A stretch of DNA of 64,000 nt, taken from Paenibacillus sinensis (GTDB lineage Bacteria > Bacillota > Bacilli > Paenibacillales > Paenibacillaceae). The position numbers and the translations under genes were made by a program. Numbering within the stretch: position 1 is the stretch's first letter; every line of letters begins with the position of its first letter. Below, one piece after another: positions 35,885-47,329 of the stretch. A model generated the notes under the pieces. The model was given only the letters and a program-made list of their open reading frames with translations. It was not told the origin of the DNA and did no database searches. The stretch covers positions 20,976 to 84,975 of the forward strand of contig NZ_JAHCMB010000051.1 in NCBI RefSeq assembly GCF_019904155.1, read 5' to 3'.

Positions 35885-35898
35885 GGACACGTATTTTT
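35835..35898. repeat. Hairpin element copy 1 (bidirectional terminator)
   Basis: A 64-base element with outer arms AAAAATACGTGT and ACACGTATTTTT, flanking TCCT/AGGA pairing and an inner CTTG..GCAT/ATGC..CAAG stem. It has a T tract in either direction and sits between convergent genes (thioesterase plus strand, aldo/keto reductase minus strand). A diverged second copy lies at 37793-37852. Confidence 0.65.
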
Positions 35899-35961
35899 AT
35901 CTTACTCAGAGGATTGATGACGCAGCAATTACTTATTACTACGAATTTGCTCCGTTATCGC

Positions 35962-36897
35962 TTAAGCTTTGAAAATTTGATCGATTTCCTGAATTTCTTC
36001 AGCCGTCAGCTTAACATCCAGGGTCTTCAGATTATTCAGCACCTGGTCGGCCCGTTTAGCTCCCGGAATCACGGCGTCGATAGCGTCGTTGGCCAAGTAC
36101 CAGGCCAGAACGACGTGAGCAACTTCAGTGCCCTTGGCGTCCGCGATCCGGCGCACACGCTCCACCTTCTCCAGATTTTGCACAAAGGCTTCGCCCTGGA
36201 AATGAGGAATCCCTGCACGCAGATCATTGAAACTCGAATCCTTAGTATATTTACCGGCCAGCAAGCCGGAAGCCAGCGGGAAGTATGGAATAAAGGAAAT
36301 CTGATTCTGAATCGTATACGGGAAATAGCTTTGCTCGGCAGCACGGTCCAGCAAATTGTATTCGCCCTGGAGCACATCGACATAGCCGTCTTTGTTCGCC
36401 TCTTTAAGCTGTTCCAGCGAGAAGTTCGATACCCCGATAGAGCGGATTTTCCCTTCATCCTTTAACTGCTTCAACGCACCAACGGCCTCAGCCTTCGGGG
36501 TGTCCTCATCCGGGAAGTGAATGTACATCAGGTCAATATAATCGGTTTGCAGACGCTTTAGGCTCTTCTCAACTTCCTCGCGCAAAAATGCCGGGGAATT
36601 ATCAAGAATAACTTTTCCGTCAACAATTTTATGAGCTGCCTTGGTGGCGATAACGAGGTCGGAGCGGTTGCCCGTCTCTTTTATCACCTCGCCGATCAGT
36701 TCCTCGGAGCGCCCCAGACCATAGAAAAAGGCGGTGTCCAGAAAATTGATCCCGCTCCGGATTGCCTCGCGGACAAGCTCCTTGCCAACCTCTTCATCCA
36801 GATTCGGATAGATGTTGTGCCCGCCAACTGCATTGGTGCCTAAACCGATCGGATGAACATACAAATCGGACTTTCCGAGCCGAGCTTTTTCTGTCAT
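35962..36897 (-). CDS. Aldo/keto reductase
   Basis: A 311-residue NADPH-dependent aldo/keto reductase, similar in length and motifs to B. subtilis YccK/IolS. Catalytic tetrad visible: Asp54 and Tyr59 (FLDTAFFYG), Lys86 (ATKAA) and His127 (YIHFPD). The nucleotide-binding end includes [14 protein letters not shown]. Start ATG 36897. It lies 19 bases downstream of the IclR gene on the same strand and is probably co-transcribed with it. The natural substrate cannot be told from sequence. Confidence 0.9.
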   Translation of the reverse strand: MTEKARLGKSDLYVHPIGLGTNAVGGHNIYPNLDEEVGKELVREAIRSGINFLDTAFFYGLGRSEELIGEVIKETGNRSDLVIATKAAHKIVDGKVILDNSPAFLREEVEKSLKRLQTDYIDLMYIHFPDEDTPKAEAVGALKQLKDEGKIRSIGVSNFSLEQLKEANKDGYVDVLQGEYNLLDRAAEQSYFPYTIQNQISFIPYFPLASGLLAGKYTKDSSFNDLRAGIPHFQGEAFVQNLEKVERVRRIADAKGTEVAHVVLAWYLANDAIDAVIPGAKRADQVLNNLKTLDVKLTAEEIQEIDQIFKA

Positions 36898-36916
36898 TTC
36901 AGATAACCTTCTTTCG

Positions 36917-37747
36917 TTAGACTAATATTGTAGGATGGGCGTATAGTTCCTTGGTTATGCTGTGGCTGGCCTTTACCATAACAGGAATGAGGCTCCGCAT
37001 CGTTTTTTTGGGCATATTCCCGGCAGAGTCAGCAATAGAGAATGATGCTACGACCTTTTGATCATAGAAAATAGGGCAAGCGATACAATGCATTCCTTCG
37101 AGAAATTCCTCATAATCAGTGGCATAGTGCTGCTGTTGGATGACCTCAAGATGGCGGAGAAACAACTCGGGGTCCGTAAAAGTCTGTTCGGTTGCTCTCG
37201 TTAAGGATAGATGCTCGGTCAGCTCCAGCTGCTCCGTCTGTCCCAGATTGGCCAGCAAGACCTTTCCCAGCGCACTTTGATGAAGGGGAGTAGACCCCTT
37301 TTTGACATACATCATCTGCTTGGAATCGGCATGGAACACCTGATGTTCAACGATGTTGGTGCCGTCCAGAGTGCCAACGAATATATTTCTCGCGACTTTC
37401 ACCCCTAATTGATAGAAGGTTCGCAAATTAGACCAGTTAGGTGCTTGACCGCTGTCATGATCAGCGGCAAACAGATGCGGGTGAAGCTCATACAGCTTAC
37501 CGACCTTGGTGATGTAATTCATCTCTTCCAGGGTGTATAACAGCCGAAAAGCAGTGGTCTTGTTTATTCCCAGATAGTCCGAGATATCGGCAAGCTTTAG
37601 CCCATGCTTCTCCTTTAACAGATCTAGAATTTGCAGTCCTTTTCTTAAACTGGATACCTCATATCTGGAAATGATCCTCACCTCAGCCTCAAATCTAGCA
37701 TAAATGAAATTCCGCAGCTTAATCAATGAACGCAGCTTTTGTTTCAC
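36917..37747 (-). CDS. IclR family transcriptional regulator
   Basis: Up to 276 residues. An N-terminal winged helix ([18 protein letters not shown], then [20 protein letters not shown]) is followed by an IclR effector domain ([29 protein letters not shown]). The start is uncertain. GTG 37747 opens the frame, but the first 22 residues are atypical; an in-frame GTG at 37681 with GAGG upstream gives a more usual length. It probably regulates the adjacent aldo/keto reductase gene. Confidence 0.85.
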   Translation of the reverse strand: MKQKLRSLIKLRNFIYARFEAEVRIISRYEVSSLRKGLQILDLLKEKHGLKLADISDYLGINKTTAFRLLYTLEEMNYITKVGKLYELHPHLFAADHDSGQAPNWSNLRTFYQLGVKVARNIFVGTLDGTNIVEHQVFHADSKQMMYVKKGSTPLHQSALGKVLLANLGQTEQLELTEHLSLTRATEQTFTDPELFLRHLEVIQQQHYATDYEEFLEGMHCIACPIFYDQKVVASFSIADSAGNMPKKTMRSLIPVMVKASHSITKELYAHPTILV

Positions 37748-37792
37748 AATGTGAAATATTCAAGCTCAGTATCGTCTGCAGATGAGCAAAAT

Positions 37793-37852
37793 AAAAATAC
37801 GTACCCGAGCGACTTGAGCATAAAAGCGTCAAGGCGCTGCGGACACGTATTT
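37793..37852. repeat. Hairpin element copy 2 (terminator between suf and iclR)
   Basis: A 60-base relative of the element at 35835-35898: outer arms AAATACGT/ACGTATTT, then CCG-AGCG/CGCT-CGG and an inner CTTGA/TCAAG stem. The pairing is kept although the bases differ from copy 1. On the minus strand it ends in TATTTTTATTTT. It lies between the end of the suf operon and the iclR start. Confidence 0.6.
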
Positions 37853-37919
37853 AAGTAATACTTTACAGATTGTAGACGGTACTCTCACTCTTAATGAGCC
37901 CTACTCCCACATATAAATT

Positions 37920-37940
37920 GGGGGCAAAATGGGGGGCAAA
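37920..37940. repeat. Direct repeat GGGGGCAAA beside the sufB 3' end
   Basis: GGGGGCAAA occurs at 37920-37928 and again at 37932-37940, 12 bases apart. Repeats like this are seen as arm-type sites of tyrosine recombinases, but no integrase gene is present in the window. Apart from this, the hairpin element and the suf terminator, the 37748-38000 gap shows nothing. Confidence 0.35.
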
Positions 37941-37965
37941 CAAGCAATGAGCTTCAAGTATTGGT

Positions 37966-37993
37966 TCAAAAAGCCTTGCTGCAACAAGGTTTT
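37966..37993 (-). terminator. suf operon terminator
   Basis: On the minus strand, AAAACCTTG and CAAGGCTTTTT flank a TTGCAG loop, starting about ten bases after the sufB stop. The stem is 5 bp (37985-37989 with 37974-37978) extended by A/T pairs. Confidence 0.6.
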
Positions 37994-38000
37994 ATCGAAC

Positions 38001-39398
38001 TTATCCAATACTGCCCTCCATCTCGAATTTGATGAGACGATTCATCTCAACTGCGTACTCCATCGGAAGCTCCTTGGTGAACGGCTCGATGAAGCCCATA
38101 ACGATCATCTGGGTCGCTTCGGCTTCCGACAGACCGCGGCTCATCAGATAGAAGAGCTGCTCCTCGGATACCTTGGAGACGGTCGCTTCATGCTCCAGCG
38201 TAATGTTATCGTTCATGATCTCGTTGTATGGAATCGTGTCCGAGGTGGACTGGTTATCCATAATGAGCGTGTCGCACTTGATGTTCGACTTCGCGCCTTC
38301 CGCCTGACGGCCGAAGGAAGCGAGACCGCGGTAAGTCACCTTGCCGCCGTGCTTGCTGATCGACTTGGAGATAATGGTCGAAGTTGTATCCGGCGCCAGA
38401 TGAATCATCTTGGCTCCGGCATCCTGGTGCTGGCCTTTGCCTGCAACCGCGATGGACAGAACAGAGCCCTTCGCGCCGCGTCCCTTCAGGATAACGGCTG
38501 GATACTTCATTGTCAGCTTGGAACCGATGTTGCCGTCGACCCATTCCATCGTCGCGTTCTCTTCAGCGACCGCGCGCTTCGTTACCAGGTTGTAGATGTT
38601 CGGCGCCCAGTTCTGGATCGTCGTATAGCGGACGCGGGCGTTCTTCTTGCATATAATTTCAACAACGGCACTGTGCAGCGAGTTCGTGCTGTAGATCGGA
38701 GCGGTACAGCCTTCGACATAGTGTACGAAGCTGTCTTCGTCTGCGATAATCAGCGTTCTCTCGAACTGGCCCATGTTCTCGGAGTTGATGCGGAAGTACG
38801 CCTGCAGCGGCACTTCACATTTCACGCCCTTCGGAACATAGATGAAGCTTCCGCCCGACCAGACGGCGCTGTTCAGCGCGGCGAACTTGTTGTCGGTCGG
38901 AGGAATAACCGTGCCGAAATACTCCTTGAAGATTTCAGGATGCTCGCGGAGAGCCGTGTCGGTATCCGTAAAGATAACGCCCTGCTCTTCCAGATCCTTC
39001 TGCATGCTGTGATAGACAACCTCGGATTCATACTGGGCGGATACGCCGGCGAGGAACTTCTGCTCCGCCTCCGGAATACCCAGCTTGTCGAAGGTCTCCT
39101 TGATTTCGGAAGGCACTTCCTCCCATGTCTTGCCCTGTTTCTCAGAAGGTCTTACATAATATTGAATGTCATTGAAATCCAGTTCGTCGAGGTCTCCACC
39201 CCAGCGCGGCAGCGGCATCTTGCCGAACTGCTCCAGGGATTTCAGCCGGAAATCCAGCATCCATTGCGGCTCATCCTTGATCGTTGAAATTTCTTTGACA
39301 ATTTCCGGCGTCAGGCCTTTACCCGTTTGGAATACCGCCTTGTGCTCGTCCCGGAATCCATATTTGTACTCTTCAATCTCAGGCGCTTTCTTGGCCAT
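38001..39398 (-). CDS. sufB: Fe-S cluster scaffold protein SufB
   Basis: A 465-residue SufB with typical N-terminus ([20 protein letters not shown]) and C-terminus ([10 protein letters not shown]). It forms the SufBC2D scaffold that assembles Fe-S clusters. ATG 39398 has AAGGAGG upstream; the extra 30 residues of the open frame overlap sufU and are rejected. Last gene of sufCDSUB, 24 bases after sufU. The 3' end is intact. Confidence 0.97.
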   Translation of the reverse strand: MAKKAPEIEEYKYGFRDEHKAVFQTGKGLTPEIVKEISTIKDEPQWMLDFRLKSLEQFGKMPLPRWGGDLDELDFNDIQYYVRPSEKQGKTWEEVPSEIKETFDKLGIPEAEQKFLAGVSAQYESEVVYHSMQKDLEEQGVIFTDTDTALREHPEIFKEYFGTVIPPTDNKFAALNSAVWSGGSFIYVPKGVKCEVPLQAYFRINSENMGQFERTLIIADEDSFVHYVEGCTAPIYSTNSLHSAVVEIICKKNARVRYTTIQNWAPNIYNLVTKRAVAEENATMEWVDGNIGSKLTMKYPAVILKGRGAKGSVLSIAVAGKGQHQDAGAKMIHLAPDTTSTIISKSISKHGGKVTYRGLASFGRQAEGAKSNIKCDTLIMDNQSTSDTIPYNEIMNDNITLEHEATVSKVSEEQLFYLMSRGLSEAEATQMIVMGFIEPFTKELPMEYAVEMNRLIKFEMEGSIG

Positions 39399-39421
39399 GG
39401 GGTACGCCTCCTTCAGTTCGT

Positions 39422-42361
<2,940 letters not shown>

Positions 42362-42388
42362 AAATGGTCTCCTCCTTCCTGCCGTTTG

Positions 42389-43171
42389 TTAAGCTTCCTG
42401 TCCTACGGTCTCATCTTCGATTCCAAGCTCTTCCTTGACCCATTCGTAACCTTCGGCTTCCAGACGCTCCGCGAGCTCCGGACCGCCGGACTTCACGATT
42501 CGGCCCTGCATCATAACATGGACAAAATCAGGCTTGATATAGTTGAGCAGACGCTGGTAGTGAGTAATGACAAGGAATCCGCGGTCTTCGCTGCGCAAAG
42601 CGTTAACGCCTTGGGCCACGATCTTCAGCGCGTCGATGTCAAGTCCGGAGTCGATCTCGTCCAGAATGACGATCTTCGGTTCCAGCATCATCATCTGCAG
42701 AATTTCATTGCGTTTCTTCTCGCCGCCGGAGAAGCCTTCATTCAGGTAACGGTGCATGAACTGCGGGTCCATCTCCAGGTCCTTCATCTTGCCTTCCATC
42801 AGACGGATGAATTTGATCAGCGATATTTCGCTGCCTTCCTCGCGGCGGGCGTTGATTGCGCTGCGCAGGAAGTCGGAATTCGTGACGCCGGCGATTTCGC
42901 TCGGGTACTGCATGGCCAGGAACAATCCCGCGCGGGCGCGTTCGTCAACAGCCATTTCCAGCAGGTCTTCGCCTTCAAGAGTTACCGTTCCTTCCGTTAC
43001 TTCGTATTTCGGGTGTCCCATGAGCGAGGAAGCCAGCGTACTCTTGCCTGTGCCGTTCGGTCCCATGATGGCATGAACCTCGCCGCCCTTCATTTGAAGA
43101 TTCAATCCTTTCAGAATCTCTTTCCCTTCAATCGTCGCCTTCAAACCCTCAATGACAAATTCTGCCGCCAT
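42389..43171 (-). CDS. sufC: Fe-S assembly ATPase SufC
   Basis: A 260-residue ABC-type ATPase (GPNGTGKST, SGGEKKRNEILQM, ILDEIDSGLD) that drives the SufBC2D scaffold. ATG 43171 is preferred because GGAGG lies nine bases upstream; the upstream ATG at 43186 overlaps that site. First gene of the suf operon, with its promoter at 43273-43301. Confidence 0.96.
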   Translation of the reverse strand: MAAEFVIEGLKATIEGKEILKGLNLQMKGGEVHAIMGPNGTGKSTLASSLMGHPKYEVTEGTVTLEGEDLLEMAVDERARAGLFLAMQYPSEIAGVTNSDFLRSAINARREEGSEISLIKFIRLMEGKMKDLEMDPQFMHRYLNEGFSGGEKKRNEILQMMMLEPKIVILDEIDSGLDIDALKIVAQGVNALRSEDRGFLVITHYQRLLNYIKPDFVHVMMQGRIVKSGGPELAERLEAEGYEWVKEELGIEDETVGQEA

Positions 43172-43272
43172 AAGTATTCCCTCCATTGATCGATTTGCGA
43201 AATCAGAAGTTTGTATGCAACAGGTTTCCCTGATCCCAGCATTATGTTTGTATTGCTTATCAAATTAAAATA

Positions 43273-43301
43273 ATTATAATTTGATTCTCACTGATTATCA
43301 A
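43273..43301 (-). promoter_or_regulatory. Sigma-A promoter of the suf operon
   Basis: On the minus strand, TTGATA (43296-43301), exactly 17 bases, then a consensus TATAAT (43273-43278). It overlaps three phased repeats (43280-43309). The leader before sufC is about 95 bases. Confidence 0.75.
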
Positions 43302-43309
43302 TGATTTTC
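43280..43309. repeat. Three 10-bp phased repeats over the suf promoter
   Basis: TGATT-n-TC occurs three times with exact 10-base spacing (units 43280-43289, 43290-43299, 43300-43309), covering the spacer and the -35 box. One-turn phasing suggests a protein contacting one DNA face. Not a clean Fur 7-1-7 site. Confidence 0.5.
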
Positions 43310-43338
43310 ACTCATTTTATTATAACAAACCTTCACTT

Positions 43339-43968
43339 TCAAACTGAATTTTCATTTTCAAGGGTTTTCAGGACGGTTATTGGGGGCTTTGTCAAATTAT
43401 TGCCCAAAATGGACAGAATTTCATTCCTGCGTTCGGTATAAGCCTGCTCGCTTAGGACCGGAGTCATTTTTATCGCCGGTGGAGGCGGATCGAGGGCAAT
43501 CCAGGAGCGGCAGCCGCTATATTCGGGAAGCATCGGGATTACGGCTGGCACTTCCAGCAGATACACGCGGAGCAGCAGCACATGCAGCGGCTGCTTGGCC
43601 TTCCACTTCAGCCTCTCCTCAGCCAGCTGATCACTCCATACATGAAAAGGCGACAGAAGCTCCAGTTGTTCGAAGTCATAGATCTCCAGATCGTCGGTTG
43701 CCTCGGCACATGCCTTCAGCACAACTGCACCGGACTCGCTGTCGTAATCCGAGAAGGAGCGCTCGACATAAGGTTTGTACTCCTCCTTCATCAGCTCAAT
43801 CCGCTGATGTTCGTAGGTCGGGAACAGATAGAAGAACCGGCTCTTCAGCTCAAACCGCCTCGTCTCTTCAGCAATCCCGCCCTTGCGGAGCACAAGGATC
43901 TGATCCCCTCCGCACAGCGCATCGACAGCCGACGCCCATTCTTTCAGGGCTACAGGGCTCTGATTCAC
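43339..43968 (-). CDS. DUF1802 family protein
   Basis: A 209-residue cytoplasmic protein of the DUF1802 family. It has the typical opening in which a growing active-like box (DQILVLRKGGIAEETRRFEL) is followed by FFYLFPTYEHQR, and a central YDFEQLELLSPFHVWS. The function is unknown. The start is GTG 43968 with AAGGAGGGAG six bases upstream. It sits upstream of the suf promoter on the same strand, with no gene between. Confidence 0.8.
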   Translation of the reverse strand: MNQSPVALKEWASAVDALCGGDQILVLRKGGIAEETRRFELKSRFFYLFPTYEHQRIELMKEEYKPYVERSFSDYDSESGAVVLKACAEATDDLEIYDFEQLELLSPFHVWSDQLAEERLKWKAKQPLHVLLLRVYLLEVPAVIPMLPEYSGCRSWIALDPPPPAIKMTPVLSEQAYTERRNEILSILGNNLTKPPITVLKTLENENSV

Positions 43969-44188
43969 GGCAATCTCCCTCCTTAGTGCAGCGGATTTCC
44001 AAGCTGTTTGTTATTGTCTATTATAGCGGCATTCGCAGCATTTCGACAGACCGATGTAAAAAAGCCTGCCGCAGACCTCCGCCAAATGGCTGGCATTCCA
44101 CCAATTTAGAGCTGATGGCTATACCTTTCCTTCCCTGGCGGCGGCATATTCATCCTTTTTTTCACCTGACTTCAAACACAAAGAGAGA

Positions 44189-44203
44189 CACCTTCATAAG
44201 GTG
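44189..44203 (-). terminator. Weak hairpin downstream of dps
   Basis: On the minus strand, CACCTT and AAGGTG pair around a three-base loop and are followed by TCTCTCTTTGTGTTT. It may terminate the dps transcript, though it lies about 100 bases after the stop. The rest of the 43969-44303 gap shows nothing I can name. Confidence 0.4.
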
Positions 44204-44303
44204 CCCCCTTTATTAAACGATGACCTTCATCAGCGGAGAAGCTTCACCGAAGGAACGTCCTCACTCCGATAATGAGCCGCCGGTCGCGGTCCGGTCAGGA
44301 TCA

Positions 44304-44765
44304 TCATCCGAGGAATGAGCGGAGCATCCAGCTCTGCTTCTCCAGATCGGAACGGATTTTGATGAACAAATCGCCCGTAGGCTGATCTCCGGCTTCTTCG
44401 GCCAGCTCAATTCCTTCCGCAAGCTCTTCGGCGACCGTCGTGAAGTCCTCGATCAGGGTCTGAACCATGGCACGGGTATCTTCCTTGCCTGTCGCTTCCT
44501 CAATGCTCGCAATTTCAAGGTATTCCTTCATCGTAGCCGCGGGAGTTCCCTTGATGCTCAGCAGACGCTCGGCAACCTCGTCCATTTTAAGGGTAACATC
44601 ATCATACAGTTCCTCGAATTTCACATGCAGAGAGAAGAACTGCTCGCCCTTCACGTACCAATGGTAGTTGTGTATTTTGACATAAAGGACGTTCAGGTTG
44701 GCTACCTGCCGGTTCAAAGCCTGCTCGATCGAAGTGCTGCTTGCCTTGTTCGTTGCTTTTGCCAT
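44304..44765 (-). CDS. Dps/ferritin-like DNA protection protein
   Basis: A 153-residue Dps family protein that should form a 12-mer, oxidize Fe(II) and store iron. The family ferroxidase region is clear: HNYHWYVKGEQFFSLHVKFE (32-51) and MDEVAERLLSIKG (61-73), with His35, His47 and Asp62 among the expected ligands. Start ATG 44765 follows AAGGAAGGG. A TTGACA lies at 44891-44896 on the minus strand without a convincing -10. No PerR box was recognised. Confidence 0.93.
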   Translation of the reverse strand: MAKATNKASSTSIEQALNRQVANLNVLYVKIHNYHWYVKGEQFFSLHVKFEELYDDVTLKMDEVAERLLSIKGTPAATMKEYLEIASIEEATGKEDTRAMVQTLIEDFTTVAEELAEGIELAEEAGDQPTGDLFIKIRSDLEKQSWMLRSFLG

Positions 44766-44982
44766 GGTAAATCCCTTCCTTATTCGAAAAAGTAGCCGGC
44801 CTTGCTAGTCTTACCCGGCCCTGCGGCTGTCTACTGTCCCTTTAACCGTCTCCAAGATTGTCGAAACAGCAATCGCGCTTATCCATCATATTGTCAAAAA
44901 AAGATAAAGCAGCGATAGTAGCATGCTCGCCCTTTCCGTCGATTATTCGGCTTCCCGTTCTTTCGTAAATATGTAAATGTTG

Positions 44983-45016
44983 AAAAAGACCGCCTTCCAG
45001 AAAGGAAGACGGCCTT
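44983..45016 (-). terminator. Terminator of yunC
   Basis: On the minus strand, AAGGCCGTCTTCC pairs with GGAAGGCGGTCTT around a five-base loop, followed by TTTC. It lies about 25 bases after the yunC stop. Confidence 0.75.
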
Positions 45017-45041
45017 GATCGGCGGCTGCATCCGGATTATG

Positions 45042-45344
45042 CTACAGCATCTTCAGCAGGGCGTCCGCACCCGACATGCCCGGCACGATTCCCATTCGCT
45101 CGGCCTGCACGGTAACGGATTCGAGCGGTGCTGCGAGAAGCTGCTCAAGCGTCCGCACTCCCACGGCACGGCCGGCTATAATGCCTCTGTCCGCGAGGCG
45201 TTCGTTCAGCAGTCCGACATCCAGTGCCCCGCACATAATGTAGCCTTTGTCGGTGCTGATGGTCAGCAGCGTCGTCTTGGGGAGCTTCACCTCAACACCG
45301 ACCAGCTTGTGCCCCCCCACCTCAACCGGCTCCAAAGTCACCAT
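45042..45344 (-). CDS. yunC: YunC-like DUF1805 protein
   Basis: A 100-residue protein matching B. subtilis YunC (DUF1805) in length and motifs: GVEVKLPKTTLLTIST, GYIMCGALDVGLLNE and GRAVGVRTLEQLL. Function unknown. Start ATG 45344 has AAGGAGG ten bases upstream; it has its own terminator at 44983-45016. Confidence 0.9.
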   Translation of the reverse strand: MVTLEPVEVGGHKLVGVEVKLPKTTLLTISTDKGYIMCGALDVGLLNERLADRGIIAGRAVGVRTLEQLLAAPLESVTVQAERMGIVPGMSGADALLKML

Positions 45345-45550
45345 ACTTAAGGCGCCTCCTTCCCTTCACTAAATCTTCTGTATGTGTATGTTCGCCCGCC
45401 TGTATTCGTGTAGACGATAGTCCCGGATTTTTGGGCAAAACCAGGAGACTATGGGCCTATTTCTTTCTCATCCGGGTATATAAATATTTCATATTTAGTG
45501 TTATAGTTTATTTACTAAGTACCATTTCTATTGTAAATGCTGGGGGAATT

Positions 45551-46087
45551 ATGGACGATAAAAAACTTCAAAGCAAAGACGGTCACTACTTGTTTAACGT
45601 CGACATCCTGATTAGTGCCAACACCGACCCGCTTGCTTTGCAATATCTGCTTGAACTGATGAACGGGAGCAAGGTTGTGACCGACTTCAAGATCAATTCA
45701 GAGCTTCCCCTGGGCAAGACGATCGACGGACTGTTAAAAGCGAGAATCGCCAAGTCACGCTTGGAAAACGCTACCAAAGAAGGGAAAAACGCCGGTGCCG
45801 ACAAGCCCGAGGCTCCGCAGCCTGCAGCCCCCGCAACCGGGGGGACGAGCAGACCGGCACGGCCGAAGCAGCAGATGTCCCTGCCGGAGGACGCATTTGG
45901 ACAGATTCGGACCTTTATCCAGGAGAACCGGCTTGTCCGGCTGAGAGCGAACCGCCAAGGCAAGCAGGTGTCCCTGCCCTGCCGCATCCTTAACTTCGAC
46001 GAGACAGCTGGAACCCTGAACGTCTATCATGTGGATGAGAAGCAGGTATACATGTTCAATCTCAACGAAATCGATGAATTCACGTAA
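45551..46087 (+). CDS. Hypothetical protein with Pro/Ala linker
   Basis: A 178-residue protein I do not recognise. Residues 1-75 (MDDKKLQSKDGHYLFNVDIL) look folded and mention no motif; about 80-105 is an Ala/Pro/Gly linker; 110-178 looks like a small beta-rich domain (SLPCRILNFDETAGTLNVYH, KQVYMFNLNEIDEF). No signal peptide or membrane segment. ATG 45551 with GGGGG four bases upstream is preferred over a frame opening at 45431, which would add a hydrophobic but unsupported lead. Soluble protein of unknown role. Confidence 0.7.
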   Translation: MDDKKLQSKDGHYLFNVDILISANTDPLALQYLLELMNGSKVVTDFKINSELPLGKTIDGLLKARIAKSRLENATKEGKNAGADKPEAPQPAAPATGGTSRPARPKQQMSLPEDAFGQIRTFIQENRLVRLRANRQGKQVSLPCRILNFDETAGTLNVYHVDEKQVYMFNLNEIDEFT

Positions 46088-46142
46088 GACAGATGAGGGT
46101 GCTTCCATAGCCGCCAAGCGGCCGGAAGCACCCTCATCTGTC
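46088..46142. repeat. 19-bp perfect inverted repeat between convergent genes
   Basis: Arms at 46088-46106 and 46124-46142 are perfectly complementary (GACAGATGAGGGTGCTTCC on the left). The 17-base loop itself contains GCCGC-CAA-GCGGC. It directly follows the TAA of the hypothetical gene. There is no T tract on either side. Confidence 0.8.
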
Positions 46143-46190
46143 TAATGGCCACCGCCCGCCTGACAATAGGCTGTTGCAGCGGCATATTGG

Positions 46191-46571
46191 TCAGCTTTTT
46201 CTGCGGGAAAATGCCTCTATGGCGAACAGCAGCCAGCCGACGATAAAGCATACGCCCCCGATCGGAGTAATGGCGCCGAGTACCTTGATGCCCGATATGC
46301 TGAGTGCATACAGACTGCCCGAGAACAGCACGATTCCCGCGATCAGCAGACCGCCCGTCCAGCGCAGTCTCCGGCTCTCTCCCCAGTGGCCTGCGGCCAG
46401 ACCCACGATCAGCACACCGAGGGCATGCATCATATGATACTGAACCCCTGTCTCGAAGACCGCCATAGAGCTTTCGCTGAGCGTCGATTTCAAGATATGA
46501 GCCCCAAAGGCGCCAATGGCAACCGACAGCATCGCCAGCAGCGCTCCCCAGGCTGTAAACATGCGTTGCAC
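46191..46571 (-). CDS. DUF423 membrane protein (YwdK-like)
   Basis: A 126-residue small membrane protein of the DUF423 family with four hydrophobic segments: AWGALLAMLSVAIGAFGAHI, MHALGVLIVGLAAG, LLIAGIVLFSGSLYAL and GGVCFIVGWLLFAIEAF. Function unknown. The start is probably GTG 46571, nine bases after GAGGAG and giving the usual family length. Upstream ATGs would add up to 20 untypical residues. Confidence 0.82.
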   Translation of the reverse strand: MQRMFTAWGALLAMLSVAIGAFGAHILKSTLSESSMAVFETGVQYHMMHALGVLIVGLAAGHWGESRRLRWTGGLLIAGIVLFSGSLYALSISGIKVLGAITPIGGVCFIVGWLLFAIEAFSRRKS

Positions 46572-46756
46572 AGCAGACATCTCCTCACTTGCTTGGTCTG
46601 GAATCATGACCATCTTATCACAATCGGTCAAACGTTGGAAAATCAGGTCATAATATGCGTATTACGCTTGCATGAATGGGGTCATTTGTGAAAAACTGTA
46701 TGTAGCGTTTACGCATAATCGACCTTACATCAGGTCATGAAGGAGTGAACAACCTT

Positions 46757-47212
46757 TTGAACGAACAGGATCTCACTAAGAACGAGTATCCGGGGACGGA
46801 GACACCGTCCGGAGCTTCGCCTGCATTTTCACCTTATCCTTCCCCTTATCCGGGGGACCGGTCACTGCTCAAGCATTCGGGACCCGGTATCGCCTCATTT
46901 GTCATCGCAATGGTTGCGCTGGCCGGTTACATTATCGCTTTTGCCGTCGCCGGAAGCATGATGGGACCTTTGATTGATGAAACAGACGGGCTCAGCTCGG
47001 GCTCGGGAGGCGCCTTCCTCCTGCTCGGCTTCTCCATGCTTGGACTTGGCGCGCTTAATGTGATCGGCGTCATCGTCGGAATCATCGGCCTGGTGCTTCG
47101 CCAAAGGCGCAAAGTATTCGGAATCATCGGTACTATCATCAACTCTTTGGTCATCGTAGCTTTCGTCCTGTTGATCGCGCTTGCGCTTGCGGCGGCAGGC
47201 AGTCTTAGCTAA
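46757..47212 (+). CDS. Small membrane protein, DUF4064-like
   Basis: A 151-residue protein with a hydrophilic, Pro-rich N-terminus (about 1-40) and three membrane segments (IASFVIAMVALAGYIIAFAV; FLLLGFSMLGLGALNVIGVI; GTIINSLVIVAFVLLIALAL). Start taken as TTG 46757, 11 bases after AAGGAG; the in-frame GTG at 46745 lies inside that site. Function unknown. Confidence 0.7.
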   Translation: MNEQDLTKNEYPGTETPSGASPAFSPYPSPYPGDRSLLKHSGPGIASFVIAMVALAGYIIAFAVAGSMMGPLIDETDGLSSGSGGAFLLLGFSMLGLGALNVIGVIVGIIGLVLRQRRKVFGIIGTIINSLVIVAFVLLIALALAAAGSLS

Positions 47213-47231
47213 GCTGGACCGGCCTCAAGTC

Positions 47232-47291
47232 AAAAATGCCCCTTTCTCTCTTCTCCTGGCATCGTCAGGGCAAGTGGAGGAAGGGGCATTT
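47232..47291 (-). terminator. Terminator between convergent genes
   Basis: AAATGCCCCTT (47234-47244) pairs with AAGGGGCATTT (47281-47291); on the minus strand it is followed by TTTTTG. It serves the lipoprotein gene and may also stop the plus-strand gene. Confidence 0.7.
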
Positions 47292-47329
47292 GATGATCGG
47301 GGTCGCCGTTAGTTCATCGGTTGCGCCGA

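Noticed and set aside
37929..39287. Plus-strand ORF of 452 codons opposite sufB
   Set aside because: It is the antisense shadow of a highly conserved gene, without a ribosome site or recognisable protein features.
43273..43309. Fur box on the suf promoter
   Set aside because: The TGATTnTC units are direct repeats; no 7-1-7 alignment with two good half-sites was found.
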